NCBI GenBank assembly: GCA_963738425.1
Contig: CAVTWT010000010.1
Coordinates: forward strand, 65,963 to 129,962
Direction of reading: 5' to 3'
Length of the DNA stretch: 64,000 bases
Origin: CADEEN01 sp963738425
Lineage (GTDB): Bacteria > Pseudomonadota > Gammaproteobacteria > Burkholderiales > Burkholderiaceae_C
Shown: positions 37,093 through 48,433 of the stretch, in pieces
Layout: every line of letters begins with the position of its first letter
Position numbering within the stretch: position 1 is the first letter of the stretch
The notes under the pieces: model-generated
What the model saw: the letters and a program-made list of their open reading frames with translations, nothing else
Told to the model about the DNA's origin: nothing
Databases searched by the model: none
Made by a program: the position numbers and the translations under genes

Positions 37093-37616
37093 GCCGCTTC
37101 GAGATCCCCGTCGTCGAGACCGAGCGCCTCGTGCTGCGCGCCTTTCGCAGCGCAGACCTCGACGCCTTCGCCGCGATGTCCGCCGATGCCGAGGTGATGC
37201 GCTTCATCGGCAGCGGTGAAACGCTGGACCGCAACATGGCGTGGCGCAACATGGCCGGCTTCAACGGCCATTGGACGCTGAAGGGCTGCGGCATGTGGGC
37301 CATCGAGCGCAAGAGCGACGGCGCCTTCCTCGGCCGTGTCGGGCTGCACCATCCGCCCTACTGGCCGGCGCTCGAAGCCGGCTGGACGCTTGCGCGATCG
37401 GCCTGGGGCCAGGGCTACGCGCGCGAGGGCGCACGCGCCGCGATCGACTTCGCGCACCGCGCGCTGCCGCCGCAGCGACTCGTCAGCTTCATCCGCCCCG
37501 GCAACCAGCGCTCGGTGAAGGTGGCGCTGGCGCTGGGTGCGCGGCTCGAAGGCGTCAGCGATCTGTTGGGCACACCGGTCGAGGTCTATCGGCATGAGCC
37601 ACGCACCGCTGGTTGA
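37089..37616 (+). CDS. GNAT family N-acetyltransferase (RimJ/RimL type)
   Basis: A 175-residue acetyltransferase resembling the RimJ/RimL group. It starts VVETERLVLRAFRSADLDAF and has EAGWTLARSAWGQGYAREGARA, which carries the CoA loop GQGYA. FIRPGNQRSVKVALALG follows, the helix after the active site. Its GTG overlaps the queF stop and its 3' end overlaps the SET gene by 23 bases. Target unknown. Confidence 0.86.
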   Translation: MSRFEIPVVETERLVLRAFRSADLDAFAAMSADAEVMRFIGSGETLDRNMAWRNMAGFNGHWTLKGCGMWAIERKSDGAFLGRVGLHHPPYWPALEAGWTLARSAWGQGYAREGARAAIDFAHRALPPQRLVSFIRPGNQRSVKVALALGARLEGVSDLLGTPVEVYRHEPRTAG

Positions 37617-38028
37617 ACGCCGCGCGTACCAGAAGTACGCGGTGAATGTGCAGGCCAGCCCGATCGATGGCCATGGTGTGTTCGCGGCCGAGGGCGTGCC
37701 GGCGCTGGTGAAGATCGGCGAGATCCGCGGCGAGGCGATCAGCGTCGAGGAAGCGCGCATCCGTGCCACCCGGCACGAACGAATCATGATCGTCGAGCTG
37801 TCAGCGCGGCGCGCGATCGACTTCACGAAGTCGAGTGACCCGATGCGCTTCACCAACCACAGCTGCCAGCCGAACGCACGGCTGTGCCTCGACAACGGCC
37901 GTGTCGAGTTCTTCGCACTGCGCGTCATTGCGGCCGGCGAGGAGCTGACGGTCGACTACGGCGAAACCCACCACGACGGCAAACTCGCCTGCCGCTGCGG
38001 CGCCCTTGGCTGCCGAGGCGCGCTCTAG
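37594..38028 (+). CDS. SET domain protein (putative lysine methyltransferase)
   Basis: A 144-residue protein that is almost only a SET domain. It has IDGHGVFAAEGV at the start of the fold, the pseudoknot motif FTNHSCQPNARLC near 89-101, and GEELTVDYGE near 120. A post-SET cysteine cluster (CRCGALGC) lies at the C-terminus. The Asn-His-Ser-Cys motif and the post-SET cysteines support SAM-dependent methyltransferase activity. The protein substrate is unknown. Start ATG at 37594, inside the GNAT gene; a longer frame to 37537 adds residues without homology. Confidence 0.85.
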   Translation: MSHAPLVERRAYQKYAVNVQASPIDGHGVFAAEGVPALVKIGEIRGEAISVEEARIRATRHERIMIVELSARRAIDFTKSSDPMRFTNHSCQPNARLCLDNGRVEFFALRVIAAGEELTVDYGETHHDGKLACRCGALGCRGAL

Positions 38029-38036
38029 CGCCAAGT

Positions 38037-38912
38037 TCAACGGAGCCGCGCGGCGAGCGCCTCCAGATAGGCCGGGAACAGCTGCAAGTCGTTGTGGCCT
38101 GCGCCCTCGATCAGCACGCGCTCGCCGTGCGGCGCCAGGCCCGACAAGCGCGCGCTGTGCTTCGGCTCGATCAGCGTGTCGCGTTCGCCATGCAACAGCA
38201 ACAGCGGTGACTTGATGCGCGCGACGGCGTCGTCCGTGCGCAGCGGATAGCGCAGCAGCGCCTGCGGCACCCAGCGGTAGTGCTCGGCGGCCAGCGCGGC
38301 CATGCTCTCGTACGGGCTGACAAGCACAGTCAGCTCCGGCTGCAGCTCGGCCGCCAAGCCCGAGGCCAGCGCACTGCCGAGCGAGCGTCCCAGCACCACG
38401 CGGCGCAGGCCCGTGTAGCGCGGCGCGATGCTCGTCCACGCCGCGCGCACGTCTCTTTCGAGCTGCGCCTGGCTGTCGATGCGACCGCTGCTCTTGCCGT
38501 AGCCTCGGTAGTCGAGCATGAAGACATCGAGGTTCAGGCGGCGGTAGAAGTCGGCGTTGGCGAACCAGCTGTCCAGGTTGCCGGCGTTGCCGTGCAGAAA
38601 GAAGATCACGCCCCGCGGCTGCGGGTTGCGCAGGTGCAGCGCATGCAAGCGCGCGCCCGGCACCTCGATCCAGGCCTCGTGCACATCGGCGCCAAACTCA
38701 AAGCGGTGGTCGAGCGGCAGCTTGCTCGGCATGAAGATCAGGCGCTCCTGCTGCCACCACACCAGCGCCAGCAGCGCGGCGTACAGGAACGCCAATACCA
38801 ACGCGCCGCCGAGCAGCGTTTTCAATCCGCGTGCGACCACGATGCGAGCGGCGCCGCAGACGGCCGCAAGCGCATGAGCCAAGGTGCACCGACGGTCTTG
38901 CAAAGCTGCCAT
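38037..38912 (-). CDS. Alpha/beta hydrolase, membrane-anchored (YfhR/BEM46-like)
   Basis: A 291-residue hydrolase with an N-terminal membrane anchor (about 35-58, ALVLAFLYAALLALVWW). FFLHGNAGNLDSW carries the oxyanion HGN motif and VLGRSLGSALA the nucleophile Ser. HGERDTLIEP supplies the acid and GAGHNDL the catalytic His. This combination fits the BEM46/YfhR group of unknown substrate. I chose the ATG at 38912. The frame stays open far upstream across dapC and dapD, but that stretch is antisense and not coding. It is divergent from dapC with a 42-base gap. Confidence 0.85.
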   Translation of the reverse strand: MAALQDRRCTLAHALAAVCGAARIVVARGLKTLLGGALVLAFLYAALLALVWWQQERLIFMPSKLPLDHRFEFGADVHEAWIEVPGARLHALHLRNPQPRGVIFFLHGNAGNLDSWFANADFYRRLNLDVFMLDYRGYGKSSGRIDSQAQLERDVRAAWTSIAPRYTGLRRVVLGRSLGSALASGLAAELQPELTVLVSPYESMAALAAEHYRWVPQALLRYPLRTDDAVARIKSPLLLLHGERDTLIEPKHSARLSGLAPHGERVLIEGAGHNDLQLFPAYLEALAARLR

Positions 38913-38941
38913 GGTCCGCCATTCTGCGCCGCCCGCTCGCC

Positions 38942-38947
38942 TATCAT
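38942..38947 (+). promoter_or_regulatory. Possible -10 element of dapC
   Basis: TATCAT lies seven bases before the dapC ATG in the 42-base divergent gap. Use of this box would place the transcript start at or beside the start codon. No matching -35 box is apparent. Weak evidence. Confidence 0.2.
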
Positions 38948-38954
38948 CGACCGC

Positions 38955-40165
38955 ATGAATCCTCTGCTGGCGCGGTTGAATCCGTACCCCTTCGAGAAGC
39001 TGCGCCAACTGATGGCCGATGTGACGCCATCGCGCGATCACCGGCCGATCTCGCTGGGGATCGGCGAGCCCAAGCACGCCACACCGGCGCTGATCGAAGA
39101 CGCGATCCGGTCGTCGCTCGGCGGCTTGTCGTCGTACCCGGCCACCGCCGGCGAGCCGAAGCTGCGCGAAGCCTGCGCCGGCTGGGTGCAACGACGCTAT
39201 GGCGTGACGCTCGACGCGGCGACGCAGGTGCTGCCGGTCAACGGCTCGCGCGAAGCGCTGTTCGCGCTGGCGCAGACAGTGGTCGATGCGTCGCAGCCCG
39301 GGGCGACGGTGGTCTGCCCGAATCCGTTCTACCAAATCTACGAAGGCGCGGCCTTGCTGGCCGGCGCGCAACCAGCGTTCGCCAACAGCGACCCCGGGCG
39401 CAATTTCGCCGCCGATTGGTCGCAGATCGACTCTGGCACCTGGGCGCGCACGCAACTGCTCTACGTCTGCTCCCCCGGCAACCCGACCGGGGCGGTGATG
39501 CCACTCGACGAGTGGCGCGCGCTGTTCGAGCTGAGTGACCGCCACGGCTTCGTCATCGCCAGCGACGAGTGCTACAGCGAGATCTACTTTCGCGACGAGC
39601 CGCCGCTCGGCGCGCTGCAAGCCGCCACCGCCTTGGGTCGCGGCAGCTTCAAGAACCTGATCGCGCTGACCAGCCTGTCCAAACGCAGCAACGTACCCGG
39701 CATGCGCTCCGGTTTTGTGGCGGGCGACGCCGCGCTGATGAAGAAGTTCCTGCTCTACCGCACGTACCACGGCAGTGCGATGAGCCTCGTCGTCCAGGCC
39801 GCGAGCATCGCGGCCTGGAACGACGAAGCGCATGTTGTGGCCAACCGGGCGCTGTACCGCGAGAAGTTCGCGCGCGTGACACCACTGCTGGCCGACGTGC
39901 TCGACGTGAAATTGCCCGACGCCGGCTTCTACCTCTGGGCTGGCGTGCCGACCCGGGGCACCGCAGGCGGCGCGGGCGACGACATCGCCTTCGCCAGCGG
40001 CCTGCTCGCTCAATACAATGTGGCCGTCCTGCCCGGCAGCCTGCTCGCACGCAACGCGCATGGCGTCAATCCGGGATCGGGCCGCATTCGCATGGCGCTC
40101 GTTGCCGGCGTCGATGAATGCGTCGAAGCGGCCGAGCGCATCGCCTCCTACACGAGAAGCCTCCC

Positions 40166-40169
<4 letters not shown>
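38955..40169 (+). CDS. dapC: Succinyldiaminopimelate transaminase
   Basis: PLP-dependent class I/II aminotransferase that makes N-succinyl-LL-2,6-diaminopimelate in lysine and peptidoglycan-precursor synthesis. The 404 residues show YPATAGEPKLREACAGWV, CSPGNPTGAVM (PLP/substrate region), ASDECYSEIYF, and the PLP lysine in SLSKRSNVPGMRSGF near 245. It lies directly before dapD, with the stop overlapping the dapD start, which supports DapC over other aminotransferases. Confidence 0.92.
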
Positions 40170-40991
<822 letters not shown>

Positions 40992-40992
40992 A

Positions 40993-42195
40993 ATGAGTAC
41001 TGTCGGCAGTGGCGGCAACATGGAGCGAGTGCTCCGACTGATGTCGGAGAAGAACGCCTCGGACGTCTATCTGTCGGCCAACACGCCGATCCTGATCAAG
41101 ATCAACGGCGCGATCCTGCAGTTGTCGGACCAGCCTCTGTCGCACACGCAGCCGCGACAGTTGCTTTCCGAGCTGCTGACGCCGCAACAACTCGAAGAAC
41201 TCGACGACACAGGCGAGCTGAACATCGGCGTCGGCATCGCCAAGGTCGGCAGCTTTCGCTTGTCGGCATTCCGCCAGCGCGGCTCGATCGCCGCGGTGTT
41301 CCGATGCATCCCTTTCAACATCCCGACGATGGACACGCTGGGCGTGCCGGCCATCCTGCGCCAGCTGGTGCTGGAAAAGCGTGGCCTGATCCTGATGGTC
41401 GGTGCCACCGGTACCGGCAAGAGCACGACGCTGGCGTCGATGCTCGAGCACCGCAACCAGCTGCTGACCGGCCACATCCTGACCATCGAAGACCCGATCG
41501 AATTCCTCTTCTCGAACAAGAAGTCGGTGGTCAACCAGCGCGAGGTCGGCCGCGATACCAACAGCTTGCAGATCGCGCTGAAGAATGCGCTGCGCCAGGC
41601 GCCGGACTGCATCCTGATCGGCGAGATCCGCGACCGCGAGACGATGACCGCCGCGATCTCGTACTCGCTGTCAGGCCACCTCGTGCTGGCCACGATGCAC
41701 GCCAACAACAGCTACCACGCGCTCGGCCGCATCCTGAGTTTCTACACACCCGAGGCGCGGCCTGCGCTGCTGTCTGACCTGGCCTCGGGCCTGCGGGCGA
41801 TCGTCTGTCAACGCCTGGTGCGCGCCACCGCCGGCGGCCGTCGGCCCACCGCCGAGGTGATGATCAATACCAAGCTGGTGTCCGAGTTGATCGAACAGGG
41901 CGACATCCCCGGCGTGAAAGAGGCGATGGAGAAGTCGCTCGCGGAAGGCTCGCAGACGTTCGAAGAAGATCTGGCGCGCCTGATCAACGAAGGCGCAATC
42001 ACGCGCGAAGAGGGCCTGGCCTTCGCCGATTCGCCGAGCAACCTGCTGTGGCGCCTGGCCAACCAGCAGGAGTCGCCAACCTCGCGCCAGCCGCCCAAAC
42101 CCGAAGAGCCGGACCCGGCGAGCTTCTCCGAGATCGTTCTCGACGTGCGGCCGGAAGAAACGAAGCTGTCGACGAACTTCGGGCGCTTGGTGTGA
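40993..42195 (+). CDS. pilU: Type IV pilus retraction ATPase, PilT/PilU family
   Basis: Cytoplasmic motor ATPase that powers pilus retraction. The 400 residues have Walker A GATGTGKST near 137-145, the Asp box LTIEDPIEFLF, a Walker B region CILIGEIRDRETM, and the His box LATMHANNSYHAL. The N-terminal domain has the PilT-like SEKNASDVYLSAN. The C-terminal 40 residues after WRLANQQ are an acidic/Pro-rich extension, closer to PilU than PilT. The location between dapD and dapE is recurrent in Burkholderiales and does not imply a lysine role. Confidence 0.87.
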   Translation: MSTVGSGGNMERVLRLMSEKNASDVYLSANTPILIKINGAILQLSDQPLSHTQPRQLLSELLTPQQLEELDDTGELNIGVGIAKVGSFRLSAFRQRGSIAAVFRCIPFNIPTMDTLGVPAILRQLVLEKRGLILMVGATGTGKSTTLASMLEHRNQLLTGHILTIEDPIEFLFSNKKSVVNQREVGRDTNSLQIALKNALRQAPDCILIGEIRDRETMTAAISYSLSGHLVLATMHANNSYHALGRILSFYTPEARPALLSDLASGLRAIVCQRLVRATAGGRRPTAEVMINTKLVSELIEQGDIPGVKEAMEKSLAEGSQTFEEDLARLINEGAITREEGLAFADSPSNLLWRLANQQESPTSRQPPKPEEPDPASFSEIVLDVRPEETKLSTNFGRLV

Positions 42196-42199
42196 CCTT

Positions 42200-42294
42200 G
42201 CGATGACGGCCCGCCGCGCCGCGCCGGGCCGCCCCAAGCAAGCGGCGGACCCCTCGGGGGACCGGCTGCGGTACGCCGCAGACGAGGGGTCGTC
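42200..42294 (-). repeat. GC-rich intergenic repeat, copy A3 (inverted)
   Basis: The reverse complement reproduces copy A2 (22750-22832): GGTCCCCCGAGGGGTCCGCC, then GCTTGCTTGGGGCGGCCCGG and CGCGGCG. It fills the pilU-dapE gap. A second small stem, CGGCGTACCGCAG with its partner, and the CCCCTCG/CGAGGGG arms can fold around it. Confidence 0.65.
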
Positions 42295-43438
42295 ATGAAA
42301 GCCTTGAGGCTGGCCGAGACGCTGATCGCCCGGCCTTCGGTGACGCCCGATGACGCGGGCTGCCAGGATCTGATCAAGCAGCGCTTGGCACCGCTGGGCT
42401 TCACCTGCGAGACGATCGCCAGCGGACCCGATCACTTTCGCGTCACCAACCTGTGGGCGCTGCGGCGCGGCCTGCGGGCCGGACCGACACTGGCCTTCGC
42501 CGGCCACACCGACGTCGTGCCCCCCGGCCCGCTCGCGAAGTGGAACAGCGACCCATTCGTGCCGACGCACCGCAACGGCCTGCTCTACGGACGCGGCGCA
42601 GCCGACATGAAGAGCTCGATCGCCGCGATGGTGATCGCCGTCGAAGCGTTCGTGCAGGCGCATCCGCAACACACGGGTGCGATCGGCTTCCTGATCACCA
42701 GCGACGAAGAAGGCCCGGCCGTCGATGGCACGGTGCGTTTGGTCGACATGCTGAAAGCGCGCGGCGAGAAGCTCGACATGTGCATCGTCGGCGAGCCGAC
42801 CTCGGTCGATGTGCTCGGCGACACGGTCAAGAACGGCCGCCGCGGCACGCTCTCGGGCAAGCTCACCGTCAAAGGCATCCAGGGCCACGTCGCCTACCCG
42901 CAATTGGCGCGCAACCCGATTCATCAGGTGGCGCCGGCGTTGGCAGAACTCGCCAGCGCCGAGTGGGACCGCGGCAATGCGCACTTCCCACCGACAACGT
43001 TCCAGATCTCGAACATCCACGCCGGCACCGGCGTCGGCAACGTGATCCCGGGCGAGGCGGTGGTTGACTTCAACTTTCGCTTCTCGACCGAAAGCACCGC
43101 AGACCGCTTGAAAGAGCGCGTGACCGCCCTGCTCGACCGCCACGGTCTCGACTACGTGCTGGCATGGACGCTCGGAGGCCAGCCCTTCCTGACGACGCCG
43201 GGCACGCTCACCGAGGCCGTGCGCGCCGCCATCGAAGCCGAGTGCGGCGTGCAAGCGCAGCTCTCGACGACGGGCGGCACCAGCGATGGCCGCTTCATCG
43301 CCACCATCTGCCCGCAGGTGATCGAGCTCGGCCCGCGCAACCACAGCATCCACAAGATCGACGAATGTGTCGAATCAGCCGACATCGACCGCCTTTCCAA
43401 CATTTACCGCCGCGTGATGGAAAATCTCCTTGCTATGA
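42295..43438 (+). CDS. dapE: Succinyl-diaminopimelate desuccinylase (reads through into prmB)
   Basis: Zinc amidohydrolase that releases LL-diaminopimelate. The motifs are FAGHTDVVPPGP (metal ligands His/Asp), RGAADMKSSIAAM, SDEEGPAVDGT (Glu pair), TGGTSDGRFI and the terminal HKIDECV. Normal DapE ends shortly after IYRR..ENLLA, about 380 residues. Here no stop follows, because TTGCTATGAC continues in frame into prmB. Without the T at about 43434 the TGA at 43436-43438 would end dapE in an ATGA overlap with prmB. The apparent fusion is therefore probably a one-base insertion artefact. Confidence 0.93.
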
Positions 43439-44294
43439 CGCTGTTGGAGTGCATCGAGCAACAAAGCGCCCGCCTCACCCAGGCGGGCGTTTCGTTTGGG
43501 CATGGCACGAGCAATGCGTTCGACGAGGCGGTGTGGCTGGCGCTGTGGAAGCTGGGATTGCCACTCGACGATCTGGATAGCGTGGCACAGCGCGAGCTGA
43601 CGGCGCGTGAACAAGCCGCCATCGACGCGCTGGTCGATCAACGCATCGCCACGCGCAAACCCGCGGCCTACCTCACCGGCGAAGCCTGGCTGCAAGGCGT
43701 GCCGTTCACCGTCGATGAACGCGCGATCGTGCCGCGCTCGCTGATCGCCGAGCTGATTGGCGACGGCACGCTCGACGCCTGGCTGCCCGAGCGAACGCAG
43801 CGCGTGCTCGACCTGTGCACCGGCAACGGCAGCCTGGCCGTGCTCGCGGCGATGGCGTGGCCGGACGTGCATGTCGATGCCGCCGATCTGTCGGCCGATG
43901 CGCTGGCCGTCGCGCGTCTGAACGTCGAGCGGCATGACCTGGGCGATCGCATCACGCTGCTGCAAGGCGACGGCCTGGCCGCCGTGGCCGGCCAGCGCTA
44001 CGACGCGATCCTGTGCAACCCGCCGTATGTCAACGGCGAGTCGATGGCCGCCCTGCCCGCCGAGTACCGAGCGGAGCCGGAGCTTGCGCTGGCCGGCGGC
44101 GCCGATGGCATGGACTTCATCCGCGCGCTGATCGACAGCGCAGCGCAACACATGACCGCACACGCCGTGCTCGTGCTCGAAATCGGCCACGAGGCCACAC
44201 ATTTCGAAGCTGCCTTTCCCGAACTGGAGTTTGCGTACTTGCCCACACACGAGACCGAAGATCAAGTGGTCCTGATCACGCGGCAACAACTCGC

Positions 44295-44298
<4 letters not shown>
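43435..44298 (+). CDS. prmB: 50S ribosomal protein L3 glutamine methyltransferase
   Basis: SAM-dependent methyltransferase that modifies a glutamine of ribosomal protein L3. The 287 residues have an N-terminal helical domain with FGHGTSNAFDEAVWL, SAM motif I VLDLCTGNGSLAV, and the catalytic NPPY in CNPPYVNGESM. The N-terminal domain fits PrmB rather than PrmC (HemK). As sequenced it is in frame with dapE. The ATG at 43435 is the natural start. Its stop overlaps yheS (ATGA). Confidence 0.92.
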
Positions 44299-46308
<2,010 letters not shown>

Positions 46309-46327
46309 TCCCAACGGAAGGCACGCA

Positions 46328-46945
46328 ATGAAGTTCCAGATGGCCAAGAACTCGCTGTTTGCAACGCTGCTGCGTTCTCCCTGGTGGGTCAGCCTGGCCA
46401 TCGCGGCGGTACTGGCCGTGTTGGCGGGCGCCCTGCTGCCCAAGGACTACCGCATCGCCGGAGCGCTCTCCACTTTTCCTTTTGTGGTGATCAGCGCGAT
46501 GGCGGCTCGCAAGCAGTGGCACCTGCCGAGTGCGGCCAAGGTGTCACAAACGCTGGAGGCCGTCGGTGCGATGGCCTGGCCGGCTTTCTCCAAGCTGCTG
46601 GAAGAGGCCTTCCGGCGCGACGGCTACACGGTGCGGCCCGGCACGGCAGCACCGGTCGATTTCGAACTCGAGCGTCGGGGGCGAAAGATGCTGGTCTGTG
46701 CCCGGCGCTGGAAGTCTGCGCGCACGGGCCTCGATGCGCTGCGTGCATTGCAGGCGGCACGCGAAGCTGCGGACGCAGAGGACGCGCTGTACATCGGCCT
46801 GGGCGAGCTCACCGACAACGCGCGCCCGTTTGCCGCAGAAAACCGCGTTGCGATCTGGCAGGCCGCCGAGCTGGCCCAGGCGCTGCGCGGGCTGCCCTTG
46901 CCACTGCCGGCGACGCGGTCGCCGCGCGGCTCAGCGTCGCCATAA
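46328..46945 (+). CDS. Membrane-anchored restriction-endonuclease-like (Mrr-type) protein
   Basis: A 205-residue protein with two N-terminal hydrophobic segments (about 18-38 and 43-60). The soluble domain resembles the Mrr_cat PD-(D/E)xK fold: WPAFSKLLEEAFRRDGYTVRPG is a typical opening, and VDFELERRGRKMLVCARRWK carries a D...E.K-like core near 110-130. No partner methylase is present, so it is not a restriction-modification system. A role in DNA or RNA cleavage at the membrane is only inferred. The 3' end overlaps the convergent GTPase gene by 15 bases. Confidence 0.7.
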   Translation: MKFQMAKNSLFATLLRSPWWVSLAIAAVLAVLAGALLPKDYRIAGALSTFPFVVISAMAARKQWHLPSAAKVSQTLEAVGAMAWPAFSKLLEEAFRRDGYTVRPGTAAPVDFELERRGRKMLVCARRWKSARTGLDALRALQAAREAADAEDALYIGLGELTDNARPFAAENRVAIWQAAELAQALRGLPLPLPATRSPRGSASP

Positions 46946-48433
46946 AGCGGCCCCGGCGTCGGGGTACAGCTGCGCCAACGCGTGCGCGCTGGACGACTCG
47001 AGCAAACCGCGCAGCGAGTCCACAAGGGGCTGGTGAGAGGCGGAAGCCGCGTCCCCGCCGCTCACCCCCACGCGCTGCGACCACACCGCATCGAGTTCGG
47101 CGCGGCAAGCATCGACCGCCGATTGCACCGCCGTGGTCCAGGCGAGCGGCGGCTCCTGCGCCACCCACGCGCCGCGCCCACGGCCGTGATGCGCCACGGC
47201 CAGATAGCCGAGCAGCGCGCTGGCGAACAATGCATCGAGCACCTTCGGATCCCAGCGCACTTCAGGCTGCGACACGCCACGCACCAGATTGACACCGCGC
47301 GCCGCACCGGCGGCCGTCAACGCGCCGATCACACCGCCGGCCAGCAAGCCGCCGCCGAGCGTCAGGCCGCCGCTGGCGATGTCGGCTTTGAGGCCCGCGA
47401 GTGCGCCGGTGACGAGGCCGCCCCAGATCGCTGCGCGGCCTTCGTCGAGGGGTTGGCGCAAGGCGTAGTGGCGCGCGAGTTTGGCCAGGACGTCGTTGCC
47501 GGCACGGCCGTCGAGGCCGTGCAGCTGGATCAGCGCATCGGTCGAGCGCTTGACGTCGTCGTCCAGCCGCTCTGCCAGTTGCGCCATGGCGCGCTGTTGC
47601 GGCGCGTGGGCGTCGTCGTCACGCAGGCCGAGGGCCTTGGCGAAGCGCCCGCCGATCGACTTCACCTGGCCGCGCCAGCCGTCCGATTCAACCCGCTGCG
47701 TGTCGAGCGCAGCCCGTGCCAAGCGACGCGACAGCTCGGCCATCGACTCGCGCCAGATCTGCAGCTTCTTTTCGCGCCATGCGCTTTGCAAACGGCCGAA
47801 CGCTTCGAGCTGCGCCGGCGGCAGCAGCGGTGCGACCGTTTGCCACAACACGTCCTCCTGCACCCAACAGCGCGAAAAGGCATCGAGCGGCAGCACGGCG
47901 CGCACGCCTTGCGCTGTTTCGAGGCGCTTGCGCCAGCGCGTTTCGAGCGCGGCCTCATCACCCGGCGTGCCGAGCTGGTTGAGCAGCACGATGGCGGGCT
48001 TGCCGGTCAGCGAAAGCACCTGCAATTCGGCGTCGAGGTATCCGGCGTCCTCCGGCGCTTCGCTGGCATTGACGAGGTAGAGCACCACGTCGCACTGCTC
48101 CCAGACATGCTTCAGCGCGCGCTGGCTCGACCAGAACGCGCGGTCGCGCCAGCGGTCCCAGACCTCGGTCAGAAACCAACCGATCGGGTTGCCGGATTGC
48201 GCCATGCGCTTGGCCAGACGCAGGCTGTCGCCGAAGCCCGGCGTATCCCACAGCATCAGGCGGTCGCCTTGCGGCGTGTCGATCAGCACCTGCGCTTCCG
48301 CCGTCTCGGTGACATGCGCTTCGTCGCGCACCTCGCCGATGTCTCGGGCCAGCAGCGTGCGCGCCAGCGTCGTCTTGCCGACGTTGGTGTGCGAGACCAG
48401 GCTCAGCGAGAGGGTGTATGCGCTGTCCGTCAT
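46931..48433 (-). CDS. DUF3482 GTPase
   Basis: A 500-residue GTP-binding protein. The P-loop is SHTNVGKTTLARTLL near 14-28, the G3 motif DTPGFGDS near 63, and LLNQLG near 151 stands in for the NKxD motif. A C-terminal half with DUF3482 similarity contains a hydrophobic, Gly/Ala-rich hairpin (about 355-390, GGGLLAGGVIGALTAAGAA) that may insert in membrane. The gene overlaps its DUF2868 partner by four bases. This two-gene pairing recurs in proteobacteria, and its function is not known to me. Confidence 0.85.
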   Translation of the reverse strand: MTDSAYTLSLSLVSHTNVGKTTLARTLLARDIGEVRDEAHVTETAEAQVLIDTPQGDRLMLWDTPGFGDSLRLAKRMAQSGNPIGWFLTEVWDRWRDRAFWSSQRALKHVWEQCDVVLYLVNASEAPEDAGYLDAELQVLSLTGKPAIVLLNQLGTPGDEAALETRWRKRLETAQGVRAVLPLDAFSRCWVQEDVLWQTVAPLLPPAQLEAFGRLQSAWREKKLQIWRESMAELSRRLARAALDTQRVESDGWRGQVKSIGGRFAKALGLRDDDAHAPQQRAMAQLAERLDDDVKRSTDALIQLHGLDGRAGNDVLAKLARHYALRQPLDEGRAAIWGGLVTGALAGLKADIASGGLTLGGGLLAGGVIGALTAAGAARGVNLVRGVSQPEVRWDPKVLDALFASALLGYLAVAHHGRGRGAWVAQEPPLAWTTAVQSAVDACRAELDAVWSQRVGVSGGDAASASHQPLVDSLRGLLESSSAHALAQLYPDAGAALWRR

